The notes beneath the pieces are model-generated. The model ran no database searches. It worked only from the letters and a program-made list of their open reading frames with translations, and had not been told where the DNA came from. The position numbers were made by a program, and so were the translations under genes. From Paracoccus litorisediminis (lineage in GTDB: Bacteria > Pseudomonadota > Alphaproteobacteria > Rhodobacterales > Rhodobacteraceae): a stretch of 64,000 nt of DNA. Positions 28,933 to 38,340 of the stretch are shown in pieces (the first letter of the stretch is position 1; every line of letters begins with the position of its first letter). The stretch spans positions 930,001 to 994,000 of the forward strand of contig NZ_WMIG01000001.1 in assembly GCF_009711205.1 (NCBI RefSeq), given 5' to 3'.

Positions 28933-29956
28933 TCCCGTCGAAATTCGTTCCGCGCTTGAGGAACAGTCACGGGCCGAGGGTTTCTCGGCCCTTGGCATTT
29001 GCGCGCCTGACGCCAACCCGCATCTGCCCGAAAGGCTGGCCGAGTTTCTGGCCAAGGAACGCCACGGCCAGATGGAATGGATGGCCGAGCGCACCCATTG
29101 GCGCGCCGCCCCCGACGTTCTGTGGCCCGAGGCGCGTTCGGTCATCATGCTGGCCGAGCTTTACACGCCCGAACATGACCCGTCCGAGATCATCCAGCAT
29201 CCCGACCGTGGTGCGGTCAGCGTCTATGCGCAGGGCAAGGATTACCACGATCTGGTCAAGAAGCGCCTGAAGCGCCTTGGCGGCTGGCTCGTCCAGAAGA
29301 CCGGTTGTCAGATCAAGGTCTTTGTCGACACCGCCCCGGTGATGGAAAAACCCTTGGCGCAGGCGGCAGGGCTGGGTTGGCAGGGCAAGCACACGAACCT
29401 GTTGTCGCGCGATCTGGGCAGCTGGTTCTTTCTGGGCGCGATCTTCACCACGCTGGACCTGCCCAAGGACGCGCCTGAACGGGAACGCTGCGGGTCTTGC
29501 CGGTCCTGCCTTGATGCCTGCCCGACCGGGGCCTTCCCCGCGCCCTATCAGCTGGATGCGCGGCGCTGCATTTCCTACCTGACCATCGAACATAAAGGCC
29601 CGGTCGATCCCGAATTGCGGCCCATGCTGGGCAATCGCATCTATGGCTGCGACGATTGCCTTGCCGCCTGCCCATGGAACAAGTTCGCCCAAGCCGCGAC
29701 CGAGCTGCGCTATCACGGCCCGCATGGCGGTCCGGCGCTGGCCGAGCTGGTGGTGCTGGACGATGCCGCCTTCCGCGAGCGCTTCTCGGGCAGTCCGATC
29801 AAGCGGATCGGGCGCGACCGGATGGTCAGGAACGTGCTTTACGCAATCGGCAATTCGGGGCTTGCACATCTGCGCCCGCTGGCCGAAGCCTTGGCGGATG
29901 ATCCCGATCCAGCCGTCGCCGATGCGGCGCGATGGGCCTGCCAAAGATTGCCATGA
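28913..29956 (+). CDS. queG: Epoxyqueuosine reductase
   Basis: 347 residues. This cobalamin- and Fe-S-dependent enzyme reduces epoxyqueuosine to queuosine in tRNA, the last step of Q biosynthesis. Asp139 in VDTAPVMEK corresponds to the proposed catalytic Asp. Two 4Fe-4S motifs are present: [12 protein letters not shown] (Cys193, 196, 199, 203) and [12 protein letters not shown] (246, 249, 253), with Cys219 as probable extra ligand. A HEAT-like tail ([28 protein letters not shown]) completes it. The start overlaps the end of the FzlA-like gene. No other queuosine gene is in the window. Confidence 0.96.
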   Translation: MRSWISDPVEIRSALEEQSRAEGFSALGICAPDANPHLPERLAEFLAKERHGQMEWMAERTHWRAAPDVLWPEARSVIMLAELYTPEHDPSEIIQHPDRGAVSVYAQGKDYHDLVKKRLKRLGGWLVQKTGCQIKVFVDTAPVMEKPLAQAAGLGWQGKHTNLLSRDLGSWFFLGAIFTTLDLPKDAPERERCGSCRSCLDACPTGAFPAPYQLDARRCISYLTIEHKGPVDPELRPMLGNRIYGCDDCLAACPWNKFAQAATELRYHGPHGGPALAELVVLDDAAFRERFSGSPIKRIGRDRMVRNVLYAIGNSGLAHLRPLAEALADDPDPAVADAARWACQRLP

Positions 29957-30903
29957 TCCACACGATTCATACGCCTCAAAGTCCTTTGCGCGGAATACTT
30001 TTGAAATGCATCAGCGTGGTGGTGTTCACCATCATGGCCTCGCTGATCAAGGCGACTTCGGTGGGTGGCTTGGGCGTCCCACCGGGGCAGCAGGTCTTCT
30101 TCCGATCGCTTTTCGCGATTCCGGTCATCCTGATCTGGCTGGTCTGGCGGCGAGAGCTGCATGTCGGGCTGAAAACCTTCCGTCCGATGGGGCATTTCTA
30201 TCGTGGGCTGGTCGGCACCATGGCGATGGGATTGGGCTTCTGGGCGCTTTCCCTGCTGCCCTTCCCCGAAGTCACGGCCCTCGGCTATGCCGCACCCCTG
30301 CTGACCGTGATCTTTGCCGCGATGTTTCTGGGCGAGGAGGTGCGGCTGTTTCGCATGAGCATGGTGGTCATGGGCCTGCTGGGCGTGGTCATCGTGTTGT
30401 CGCCACGCTTCACCGACACCGCCGAAATGGAGCTGCGTCAAAGCCTTGGCGCGGTGGTTACCCTGACCGGCGCGGCCTGCACGGCGATGGCAATGATCTT
30501 TGTGCGCAAGCTGGTGCAAGAGGAACGCACCTCGGCCATCGTCTTCTGGTTCTCGGTCACCTCGACGCTGCTCAGCCTGCTGACGCTGCCTTTCGGCTGG
30601 GTCATGCCCAGCCCCGGCACTCTGGCCCTGCTGATCACCATCGGATTGCTGGGCGGGCTGGGGCAGATCCTGCTGACCTCGGCCTATCGCTTTGCCGATG
30701 CCTCGCTGGTCGCGCCTTTTGAGTATGCCTCGATGCTGCTGGCGCTGCTGATCGGCTGGTTCGTCTTTGACGAGGCCCCCACCGTCGTCATGCTGATCGG
30801 CGCGGCGCTGGTGATCAGCGCCGGTATCCTGATCATCTGGCGCGAGCACCAACTGGGGCTGGAGCGCAACCGCCAGCGCAAGGCGATGACGCCGCAGGGC
30901 TGA
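29953..30903 (+). CDS. EamA/DMT superfamily transporter
   Basis: About 316 residues with ten predicted helices in two EamA halves: [35 protein letters not shown] and [26 protein letters not shown] in the first, and a parallel arrangement ending [22 protein letters not shown] in the second. It resembles RhaT/YdcZ-like exporters and S-adenosylmethionine carriers; the substrate is not predictable. The ATG that overlaps the queG stop (ATGA) is preferred; another start seven codons earlier is possible. The stop is directly adjacent to that of the convergent sulfotransferase gene. Confidence 0.88.
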   Translation: MIHTIHTPQSPLRGILLKCISVVVFTIMASLIKATSVGGLGVPPGQQVFFRSLFAIPVILIWLVWRRELHVGLKTFRPMGHFYRGLVGTMAMGLGFWALSLLPFPEVTALGYAAPLLTVIFAAMFLGEEVRLFRMSMVVMGLLGVVIVLSPRFTDTAEMELRQSLGAVVTLTGAACTAMAMIFVRKLVQEERTSAIVFWFSVTSTLLSLLTLPFGWVMPSPGTLALLITIGLLGGLGQILLTSAYRFADASLVAPFEYASMLLALLIGWFVFDEAPTVVMLIGAALVISAGILIIWREHQLGLERNRQRKAMTPQG

Positions 30904-32295
30904 TCAGGGCTGACCCGCAAAGCCAAAGGCGATGTAGTCGCGCAGATAGGCTTTCTTCGCCGCTGCGCGCAGGGGCTGGTCCTTGAGGAAGGCCGGGAAT
31001 TTCTCGTCCTTCAGCCCGTCAGGCGCGGACGCACCGACGCTGTGCGCCAGAAAGCCCAGATCGCGATCCAGATCGGCTTCGCGCAGGACCATGTCGGGCG
31101 CGCCAAAACGCGCGAAACCGGCCAGAATCTCGGACTGGCTCGCCCATTGCGGATAGGTCTGCAGTGAGGTCTGGCCGTTCAGATTGCGGCGCAGGAAGTC
31201 CAGAAACGCCTCGAACAGCTCGGCCTTGCGGCCCTCGTCCAGCGTGGCCAGTTCCCCGTCCGCGGGCAGGGCCACGCGATGGGTCTGGCGCATCAGCTCG
31301 CGCAGCTCGGCATTCCCGCCCGAGATCAGCGCCGAAAACGCGGCCCATGCCCGGCGCAGCGGATGGCGCAGCACGGTAAAGCTGCGATGCCCGACATGGT
31401 CGCGCTTCCAGTGCCGCAGGCTGTTCTGGTTGAAATCGCCGGTGACCGCGCCCAGCCCCTCAAGCCACCCGGTCACCACATCCGAGGGACCGCCCTTGAT
31501 CGGCATGAAGATCAGCCCCTTGCCCGCATCCGAGGCGACAAAGGACGGGACTGCGGCCCCGCGTCTGGGTTCGAAATTCGGGATCTTACGCAGCATGAAC
31601 GGATCGAACTTCGCCAAAGCCGCCTGCATCTCGTCGAAATTCGAGACCTTCTCGGCCAGTTCGCGCGGGTTTTGCGGCACCAGATCGCTGGCCGGATCGA
31701 CCTTTTTCAGATCGGTGCGGCCCAGCCAGTGCAGCAGGCCGGTCATCACTTCGGCGTCGCGCAGATCCTCATAGCCCAGCCAGAAGGCCGACTGGCCCGA
31801 GGTCTGCAGCCGGTGCTGCACTTTCAGCTGGAATTCCTCGACCTCGGAGACAGCCTGTGTGAATTCGCCGGTGTCGAAACGGACGGTGGTCTGGATCGGT
31901 TTCTCGGTCTCGTTCAGCTTCCATTGGTTGGTGGCACGCGCCAGCCCGGTCGAGATGAAGCTTTCGACCGGGTTTCGGGTCAGCACGATCTTGGCGCAGG
32001 CGCGGTCATCCATGATCGCGTCAAAGACGCGCGGGTCGTGGTCGTGGAAATAGCGAAAACCCGGCAGATGGTTCGGCTTGTCAAAGATCGCGGCCAACAG
32101 GCGATGCGGGTTTTCATCCCGCTCGGCCATGGTGATGCCCTTCATCTCGGCCTTGTCGGGCCAGCCCATCATATAGGGGTTGAAGGCCTCACCATGACAG
32201 GTAACGCGCTTGATCGCGTTCAGCGTCCCCTCAAGCAGGTTTGAGCCCGTCCGCATCTCGGCGAAAATCACAAAGCGCTGAAATGCCTGGGTCAT
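30904..32295 (-). CDS. Sulfotransferase with two sulfotransferase-like halves
   Basis: 463 residues, roughly twice a normal sulfotransferase domain. The N-terminal half has the 5'-phosphosulfate loop EMRTGSNLLEG (13-23) and the 3'-phosphate motif LTRNPVESF (105-113), as in Stf0/nodulation-type enzymes using PAPS. The C-terminal half repeats the plan: FMPIKGGPSDVVTGWL (263-278) and LRHPLRRAWAAF (309-320). These are like Golgi-type sulfotransferase family 2, although the PAPS loop is degenerate. It is the last gene of the galU-galE-GT operon, 2 bases after the GT14 gene, so a glycan acceptor is likely. Whether both halves are active is unknown. Confidence 0.85.
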   Translation of the reverse strand: MTQAFQRFVIFAEMRTGSNLLEGTLNAIKRVTCHGEAFNPYMMGWPDKAEMKGITMAERDENPHRLLAAIFDKPNHLPGFRYFHDHDPRVFDAIMDDRACAKIVLTRNPVESFISTGLARATNQWKLNETEKPIQTTVRFDTGEFTQAVSEVEEFQLKVQHRLQTSGQSAFWLGYEDLRDAEVMTGLLHWLGRTDLKKVDPASDLVPQNPRELAEKVSNFDEMQAALAKFDPFMLRKIPNFEPRRGAAVPSFVASDAGKGLIFMPIKGGPSDVVTGWLEGLGAVTGDFNQNSLRHWKRDHVGHRSFTVLRHPLRRAWAAFSALISGGNAELRELMRQTHRVALPADGELATLDEGRKAELFEAFLDFLRRNLNGQTSLQTYPQWASQSEILAGFARFGAPDMVLREADLDRDLGFLAHSVGASAPDGLKDEKFPAFLKDQPLRAAAKKAYLRDYIAFGFAGQP

Positions 32296-32297
32296 TG

Positions 32298-34010
32298 TCA
32301 GATGTTTTCCTTCTTGGGCATGGTATCGGCGACGGGAAATTCACCCATCAATTGCGGGCGCAGGCCGGCATTGCGCAGCCGTTGCAGGAAGCGGCCCATG
32401 CCGGCGATCTCTCGCATCTGCGGCAGGTTCGCGGCTGCTGCGGGCTCTCCGCCAAGGTCGCGCAGGATATTGCGCATGACCCCCGAGGGCCGCGAGCAGA
32501 AATCACCCAGATCCCAGACCCGCGTCCGCGCCTTGAGCCAGACCGAATTCAGGATGTCGATCTGCGCCAGCTCAATGCGCTGCAGCTTGGCCGCAACCCG
32601 GCGGATATCGTCGAAAGGCATCCCCGAATGCAGCAAGGGCACCGCCCATGCCCCGGTGATGACAAAGATCTGCGCATTGGGGTCGGTGGCCATGAACCAG
32701 TTCAGGTCCTGACTGTCGCGCGGGCTGTATTGGACGATCTGTTCGCGCTGCGAGATGCGGATCAGGTTCGCGACAAAGCCGCGCTGGTCCAGATCGCGCA
32801 GCGCGGCGCTGTCCGACAACCCCCCCGGCCCGATCGGCATGCGCCCGGCAAATTCGACGCCATGCTTTGACATCACATGGCCATGCACATCGGCATCGAT
32901 GCGGTCGGCCAGCCATTCCTCGAAATCGGGGAACAGGTCGCTAAACCCCTGCATCACCGCATAGGACCCCGAGGTCTTGCCGTTTTCCGCGTCCTTGCGG
33001 GGGAAGCGGCTTTGCATATACAGCCCCGGCCGCCCCAGCTTGCGCCGCGCCACCGCCTGCCCGATCATCCGGTCGACCCGCTCCGGCTGTGGCTCGGCCG
33101 CCGAGGCCTCGCCAATTAGCGGGCGCGGGAAATGCGCGAAAAGCCCGGTGGCATTCGGCCAGATCTTGCGCGCGACAAAGCAGCCCGATTCCTCAAGCAA
33201 CTGCCGGTGGTCGTTGTAGAAGATATAGGGTTTGCCCTGCCCGTCGAACTTGGCCAGCGTCAGCGACCGGCTTTCGATCTGGGTCGAATGCCGCCGCGCC
33301 AGAGTCTGGAAATAGCTTTCATCGGGAATCCAGACCCGGCTGAAATAGCGGTCGAATTCGGGCCGCCTGCGGTCCGCCAGAATGGCGTGCAGGGTCGGGC
33401 GGGTCAGGCACCACCATTGCGAACCCAGATGCGGCACCAGCCCCTCGGGGATATGGCGGCGGAACTTCCAGCGCCGCTGCAACGCGACATAACGATCGAA
33501 CAGTTTCCGGTGGCGGCGATAGGCAAAGGGGAAGCGCATGGTGAAGCGCTCTTCGTTCAGCCCGCCGACGGTCCAGCCGACATCCGCCGCCGTCACGCTT
33601 TCGATGAAATCCCGCGTCGGATGTCGGGCAAGGAAAGCGCGCAGATCCGCGACCGGGCGCAGCGGCAGGCAGGACCCCGAGACGACCATGACATGGGTGA
33701 TGTCCTCGAACCGGTCCAGCAGCAGGGCAGCCGCATCCTGCGTCGCCCGCACCAGACTGAAGGCGCCCCATTCGCAGCGGTGGCGGCGCGAATAGACGAT
33801 GTCCTCATGCCCGGCCAGATCGGCGCGCAGGGTCGCCACCTCATCGGCGGGGGCATTGGCGTCGATATGGATCGCAACCACAGCCCCACCCGCCGCCCAG
33901 ACCTGTGCCAGCTTGGCCGCACGCGGCAGCTCATTGTGGCACAGCATGACAATGCCCAGCCGGACATGCGCCGCCGATGAGGGCTGCGACGGATCGGACA
34001 TCGCGTTCAC
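32298..34010 (-). CDS. Core-2/I-branching (GT14) glycosyltransferase with a C-terminal domain of unknown function
   Basis: 570 residues. The first ~290 match GT14: LGIVMLCHNELPRAAKLAQ, AIHIDANAP, RHRCEWGAFSLVRATQDAAALLL, HVMVVSGSCLPLRP, SQWWCLTRPT and WIPDESYFQTL. This pattern is found in beta-1,6-GlcNAc or xylosyl branching enzymes. The remaining ~270 residues (from about FAHFPRPLIG) form a separate domain that I do not recognise functionally; similar extensions occur in Rhodobacteraceae. The GTG start overlaps the upstream stop (GTGA) and has AAGGGG ahead of it; an ATG three codons later is possible. The sulfotransferase follows at once, suggesting that the two modify the same glycan. Confidence 0.82.
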   Translation of the reverse strand: MNAMSDPSQPSSAAHVRLGIVMLCHNELPRAAKLAQVWAAGGAVVAIHIDANAPADEVATLRADLAGHEDIVYSRRHRCEWGAFSLVRATQDAAALLLDRFEDITHVMVVSGSCLPLRPVADLRAFLARHPTRDFIESVTAADVGWTVGGLNEERFTMRFPFAYRRHRKLFDRYVALQRRWKFRRHIPEGLVPHLGSQWWCLTRPTLHAILADRRRPEFDRYFSRVWIPDESYFQTLARRHSTQIESRSLTLAKFDGQGKPYIFYNDHRQLLEESGCFVARKIWPNATGLFAHFPRPLIGEASAAEPQPERVDRMIGQAVARRKLGRPGLYMQSRFPRKDAENGKTSGSYAVMQGFSDLFPDFEEWLADRIDADVHGHVMSKHGVEFAGRMPIGPGGLSDSAALRDLDQRGFVANLIRISQREQIVQYSPRDSQDLNWFMATDPNAQIFVITGAWAVPLLHSGMPFDDIRRVAAKLQRIELAQIDILNSVWLKARTRVWDLGDFCSRPSGVMRNILRDLGGEPAAAANLPQMREIAGMGRFLQRLRNAGLRPQLMGEFPVADTMPKKENI

Positions 34011-35038
34011 GCCCAGTTCCCCTTCGAGATCAGGCCCAGATTTTCAAGCTGCCGCCAATCCTCGAAGCGGCGCGACTCGTCGCACCAGAAATCCTGACTT
34101 TCCTGCAGGCCCGAGTGATAGGCCATATATTCCTGGCTGTCGGAATAATGCTGTCGCCGCTCGAGCTCCTCGGCGGATTTGGTTTCAAAGGTCGACAGGA
34201 ACTTGGCATGAAGAAGGCAGCCCGAGGCCTTCTCTCCGCCATCTTCGTCATAGACCACATTCAATGAGCGGGGCAGCAGCATGTGGGTCGAACTGACATA
34301 GACATAGGATCGTTCCCAGCGCACCAGCGGGATCTTGTTCAGCGCCGGTCCCTGTTCGGGATTGTCGCGGAAAAACGCCCGGCAGCGCGGACCGCCCTGA
34401 ATCCACAGGTTCCAGTATTCGCCATTCTTGCGGATCGTGTAATTCGCCGGGTCAAACCAGCTGGCGATCTGGAACGGGTCGCCGCCCTCAAGATAGGGCT
34501 GCGCGGCGATCTGGCCCTTGGGATACATGTCCAGCAGCATCGCCGAGAAGGATTTCACCGTCGAGGCATCCAGCCAGTCGGTCAGCGCCTTGATCGGGCG
34601 GGAATCGTGATGCGGATAGATCAGGAATTCGTCGGGATCAACGGTCAGGCACCAATGGCCCGCGCCATAGCGGTACAAAAGCCAGTTGATCCAGTCGATG
34701 CCAAATCGCGATGCCTTGTAGCTGTCATGCGTCGACCAGACCGAGACATCGGGTTCTTCGGCCAGATATTCCAGCCCGCCATCATCCGAGCCGTTATCCA
34801 CGACCAGAAAATGCTGGATGCCCATTCGCCGGTAATATTCCAGAAAATAAGGCAGCCGGATTTTCTCATTGCGGATCGTCATGAACAGCAGAATGTCGCT
34901 GCGACGAATACGCTTGGTGCGATCCGCCACCGGACGCAGGCGACGCCGACGACGGATCGCGCGGACCAGCAGCATTTGCCGCCGGCCGCGGAGTCGTAAA
35001 TTTCGCCTAAGTTTTTTGAAAAGGCGCAGCACGGGCAC
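34007..35038 (-). CDS. Glycosyltransferase family 2-like protein
   Basis: 343 residues. After a basic, Arg-rich N-terminus comes the Glyco_tranf_2_4-type domain: LLFMTIRNEKIRLPYFLEYYRRMGIQHFLVVDNGSDDGGLEYL, then GAGHWCLTVDPDEFLIYP, where DPDEF is the DxD metal/sugar site. No membrane segment is seen. The start is a GTG with a weak ribosome site 12 bases after the GT4 gene. An in-frame ATG 21 codons later would remove most of the Arg-rich tail, so the exact N-terminus is uncertain. Its stop overlaps the GT14 start by 4 bases. Confidence 0.85.
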   Translation of the reverse strand: MPVLRLFKKLRRNLRLRGRRQMLLVRAIRRRRRLRPVADRTKRIRRSDILLFMTIRNEKIRLPYFLEYYRRMGIQHFLVVDNGSDDGGLEYLAEEPDVSVWSTHDSYKASRFGIDWINWLLYRYGAGHWCLTVDPDEFLIYPHHDSRPIKALTDWLDASTVKSFSAMLLDMYPKGQIAAQPYLEGGDPFQIASWFDPANYTIRKNGEYWNLWIQGGPRCRAFFRDNPEQGPALNKIPLVRWERSYVYVSSTHMLLPRSLNVVYDEDGGEKASGCLLHAKFLSTFETKSAEELERRQHYSDSQEYMAYHSGLQESQDFWCDESRRFEDWRQLENLGLISKGNWA

Positions 35039-35050
35039 TCTTCGCTAATT

Positions 35051-36313
35051 TTAGCTGGGAATAACCTTCGCCACCCTGAGGTGCAATCGTTCGCGCATTG
35101 CTGAGCAAACTTGCGCGAAATGTGCTGGCCATTGCGGCACAGGCAGCGGCGTCATCCGCAAGGGCAGCGCACCGGCCAGCAGCGAGACCGCCCCCGCCCA
35201 TGCCCGGTGATCGTCGGGGGAAAGATAATGCGCGTAATCGCCCAGCAGCTCGCGCGCGGGTGGGATCGGGCTGCAGATGACCGGCACGCCACGGGCGGCG
35301 GCCTCGGTCAGCGGCAGGCCAAAACCCTCGGCCCGGCTGGGCATCAAAAGTCCGTGTGTACGCTCCAGCAGTTCTGCGACCGCACCATCATTGAGCGCGG
35401 AAAACTCGCGCACCGCACCATCGGGGGGGAGACGGTCCAGCCGGGCAAAGACCTCGCGGTTTTCCCAGCCGCGGCGGCCAATGATGTATAGGCGCGGCAA
35501 GCGGGCCGCAGGCATGCGCCGGGCCAGTTCGTCCCAGGCATCAAGAAGCAGCGCGTGGTTCTTGCGCGGCTCGATCGTGCCCAAGGTGATGAAGAAGGGG
35601 CGTGACAGGTCCAGCCCCGCAGGCAGACCTGCCCCGGATGCGGCCTGAAGCCGGGTGCCAATCCGCGCGACGACGACCGGCGCGGTGGACTTCACCCCCA
35701 GCGTCTTGCGCCAGCGCAGCACGTCGGACTGGCTGGATTCCGAAATGGTCATGACCAGATCGGCCTGCCCCAGCGCCGCCACCAGTCGCTTGCGAAAGAG
35801 CGCCGTCGTTCCCTTACGGGTAAACTCGGGATGATCCAGCGGAATGGTGTCATGGATCAGGATGGTCCGCAGCAGCGGCGCCAGATGATGAAGAAGCGGG
35901 CGGGTCAGATTGCTGTGACCGACATTCAGATAGGCCACCTGCGGCCCCAGCTTTTCGGTCACGAAGCCCGCAATGCCGCGCCCTGTCGAGCGCGCGGTCA
36001 GCAGCGCCATCTTGCGCAGGGCGACGCTCGCCCGCACCGTGGCCCCGCGCCTGCCGCGCAGGCGGTCGATCAGCCGGGGAGGCGGCAGGTCCCCCAGCGC
36101 CCCGGCCAGCCATTTCACGATCGCGCGCCCTGCCTCGGGCGGCAGGACAAGCTGGGCACGCGGCACGCGGGCCAGCAGCAGATGCGGAATTTCCGCATCA
36201 TGCAGATGGGCCAGCCACTCGGCCTCGACACGGTCGATGCCTGTCGCCGGCCCCTTGCCAAGGCGCGAGATCAGTCTTGAGACATCCAGCAGGATCGCCG
36301 GATCAGCGCTCAT
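35051..36313 (-). CDS. Glycosyltransferase family 4 (GT-B) protein
   Basis: 420 residues. The N-terminal half begins ILLDVSRLISRLGKGPATGIDRVE, a form common to capsule and O-antigen mannosyl/rhamnosyl transferases. The C-terminal half has FFITLGTIEPRKNHALLLDAW, the nucleotide-binding PRK-N pattern, YIIGRRGWEN, and MPSRAEGFGLPLTEAAARGVPVICS with the EX7E motif. It probably adds a hexose from a nucleotide sugar on the cytosolic face. The ATG overlaps the galE stop by 11 bases, so it belongs to the galU-galE operon. The donor sugar cannot be read from sequence. Confidence 0.9.
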   Translation of the reverse strand: MSADPAILLDVSRLISRLGKGPATGIDRVEAEWLAHLHDAEIPHLLLARVPRAQLVLPPEAGRAIVKWLAGALGDLPPPRLIDRLRGRRGATVRASVALRKMALLTARSTGRGIAGFVTEKLGPQVAYLNVGHSNLTRPLLHHLAPLLRTILIHDTIPLDHPEFTRKGTTALFRKRLVAALGQADLVMTISESSQSDVLRWRKTLGVKSTAPVVVARIGTRLQAASGAGLPAGLDLSRPFFITLGTIEPRKNHALLLDAWDELARRMPAARLPRLYIIGRRGWENREVFARLDRLPPDGAVREFSALNDGAVAELLERTHGLLMPSRAEGFGLPLTEAAARGVPVICSPIPPARELLGDYAHYLSPDDHRAWAGAVSLLAGALPLRMTPLPVPQWPAHFAQVCSAMRERLHLRVAKVIPS

Positions 36314-37301
36314 ATCCGCCGTTCTGGTGCCAGCGCCACGCATCGCTGATCATCTGCGGCAGGGTCGAGCGTTCGGGATTCCACCCCAACACCGCCACGG
36401 CCTTTTCGCTGCCCGAGACCAGTTTCACTGCGTCACCGCCGCGACGCGGCCCCTCATTCAGCGGGACCGGGCGGTTGGTGACATGGCGGGAATGGTCGAT
36501 CACCTCGCGCACGGAAAAGCCGTTGCCGGTTCCCAGGCAAAAGACATCATGCGCGCCCGCAGCGACCTTGCCGTCCAGCAGGTGCTTCAGGCCCAGAACA
36601 TGCGCATCGACCAGATCCATGACATGGACATAGTCGCGGATGCAGGTTCCGTCCTGCGTCGGATAATCCGTGCCGTGGATGGTCAGCGCGTCGCGCTTGC
36701 CGTCGATGGCGTCAAGGATCAGCGGGATCAGGTGGGTTTCGGGCTGGTGGAATTCACCCACCTCGCCATCCGGATCGGCACCTGCCACGTTGAAGTAGCG
36801 GAAGATGACCGACTTCAGCCCGTCAGACGCACCGAAATCCTTCAGCATGTCCTCGATCGCGCGCTTGCTGGCGCCATAGGCGTTCAGGGGCAGCTGCGCG
36901 GTGTTTTCGTCCAGCACCACGCCATCATGATCGCCATAAGTCGCGCAGGTCGAGGAGAAAACGAAGCTCCGCACACCTGCGGCCAGCGTCGCCTCGATCA
37001 GGCTAAGCGAGGCCGAGACATTGCCGCGCCAGTACTTGCCCGGCTCGCGCATGGCTTCGCCGACCTGGCTCAGCGCCGCGAAATGCATCACTGCGATCGG
37101 CTTATGGGTGGCAAAGACCTCATCCAGCCGGGCGCGGTCCATCAGGTCGCCCTGCTCGAAGGGACCGAATTTCACCGCATCCTGCCAACCGGTGCAGAGA
37201 TTGTCATAAGTGACGGGGGTGAAGCCCGCATCACGCAACGCCTTGCAGGCATGCGAGCCGATATAGCCCGCACCGCCCGTTACCAGAACCTTCTGCGACA
37301 T
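36303..37301 (-). CDS. galE: UDP-glucose 4-epimerase
   Basis: 332 residues; interconverts UDP-glucose and UDP-galactose. NAD-binding GGAGYIGSH is at 9-17, the catalytic region SSTCATYGD near 118-125, and the YGASK dyad at 142-146 (Tyr142, Lys146). HYFN-type FRYFNVAGADPDGEVGE and the C-terminal LGTGNGFSVREVI are typical of GalE. It starts 1 base after the galU stop, so UDP-glucose made by GalU can be passed directly. This places galactose (or a 4-epimeric sugar) in the glycan made by the downstream transferases. Confidence 0.95.
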   Translation of the reverse strand: MSQKVLVTGGAGYIGSHACKALRDAGFTPVTYDNLCTGWQDAVKFGPFEQGDLMDRARLDEVFATHKPIAVMHFAALSQVGEAMREPGKYWRGNVSASLSLIEATLAAGVRSFVFSSTCATYGDHDGVVLDENTAQLPLNAYGASKRAIEDMLKDFGASDGLKSVIFRYFNVAGADPDGEVGEFHQPETHLIPLILDAIDGKRDALTIHGTDYPTQDGTCIRDYVHVMDLVDAHVLGLKHLLDGKVAAGAHDVFCLGTGNGFSVREVIDHSRHVTNRPVPLNEGPRRGGDAVKLVSGSEKAVAVLGWNPERSTLPQMISDAWRWHQNGGYER

Positions 37302-37302
37302 C

Positions 37303-38193
37303 TTATTCGGCGGCCCGGCGCATCGCCATGACATCGGCCAGATATTCGCTGAACTCGTCTTTCAGCTCATCGCGAGCAAGGCCAAAGGCCACGGTCGCCT
37401 GCAGGAAGCCAGCTTTCGAGCCGCAGTCGAAGCGCTGACCACGGAAACGCAGGCCGAACACGTCGCGGCCTTCCTCGATCTCATCGGCAATGGCGTCGGT
37501 CAGCTGGATCTCGCCGCCCGCACCCTGCTTGAGCTTGTTGAGGTTCTCCATCACCGTCGGCGCAAGGATGTAGCGGCCGATCACGGCAAGGTTCGACGGC
37601 GGGTTTTCCTTGGGCTTCTCGACCATGCCCTTGGCGCGGACGATCGCGCCCATATCCTCGGCCACGTCCAGAACGCCGTAGGATTTGGTTTTTTCGGCCG
37701 GAACTTCCATCGTGGCGACCATGGTGCCACCGGTTTCCTGATAGGCCTCGATCATCTGCTGCAGGCAGGGCGGCTCACCCATGATCACGTCATCGGTCAG
37801 GATGACGGCCACGGCCTCGTCGCCGACCAGACGGCGGGCGCACCACACGGCATGGCCCAGACCCAAGGCCTTGTGCTGGCGGATATAGGCGATGGCGCCG
37901 CTATCCATGTTGGTCGAGCGCAGAATTTCCAGAAGGTCGTTCTTGCCCGCTTTTTTCAGGCTCGATTCAAGCTCATGCGAGTGATCGAAATAATCTTCCA
38001 GAGCGCCTTTGCCGCGCGAGGTAACGAAAATGAATTCCTCGATCCCTGCGGCGCGGGCTTCGTCGATCGCGTATTGGATCAGCGGACGGTCGACCAGCGT
38101 CATGATTTCCTTAGGAACGCTTTTCGTCGCCGGTAAAAAACGCGTCCCAAGGCCTGCAACCGGGAAGATAGCTTTGGTAACTTTGCGGCTCAT
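37303..38193 (-). CDS. galU: UTP-glucose-1-phosphate uridylyltransferase
   Basis: 296 residues; makes UDP-glucose from UTP and glucose 1-phosphate. The nucleotidyltransferase signature FPVAGLGTRFLPATKSVPKEI is at 10-30. LGHAVWCARR, AVILTDDVIMGEP and VEKPKENPPSNLAVIGRYIL follow in GalU order. AGGAG lies upstream of the ATG. It heads the tight unit galU-galE-GT4-GT2-GT14-sulfotransferase, where gaps are 1, -11, 12, -4 and 2 bases. A 147-base non-coding region upstream, with a 14-base palindrome, probably holds the promoter. Confidence 0.96.
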   Translation of the reverse strand: MSRKVTKAIFPVAGLGTRFLPATKSVPKEIMTLVDRPLIQYAIDEARAAGIEEFIFVTSRGKGALEDYFDHSHELESSLKKAGKNDLLEILRSTNMDSGAIAYIRQHKALGLGHAVWCARRLVGDEAVAVILTDDVIMGEPPCLQQMIEAYQETGGTMVATMEVPAEKTKSYGVLDVAEDMGAIVRAKGMVEKPKENPPSNLAVIGRYILAPTVMENLNKLKQGAGGEIQLTDAIADEIEEGRDVFGLRFRGQRFDCGSKAGFLQATVAFGLARDELKDEFSEYLADVMAMRRAAE

Positions 38194-38323
38194 GGAACGG
38201 GTCTCCTGTGTCAGTGCCGAGGCAGCGAAGATTATGACGCTTCGCCGGTTAATGCACAATAATTGCGAAGGCAGTGTAATAGTTCAGTCGAATTAAGAAA
38301 AGTTAAGCGCTCGTGCACAAGAT

Positions 38324-38337
38324 GGCAGAATTCTGCC
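38324..38337. promoter_or_regulatory. 14-base perfect palindrome upstream of galU
   Basis: GGCAGAATTCTGCC is a perfect inverted repeat between the end of the GT2 gene and galU, four bases beyond the GT2 stop on the minus strand. It may be an operator, or a small terminator stem for the cysQ-kdsB-GT2 unit. No T-run follows it. The other ~130 bases of this gap are AT-rich and hold no gene. Confidence 0.4.
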
Positions 38338-38340
38338 CAT

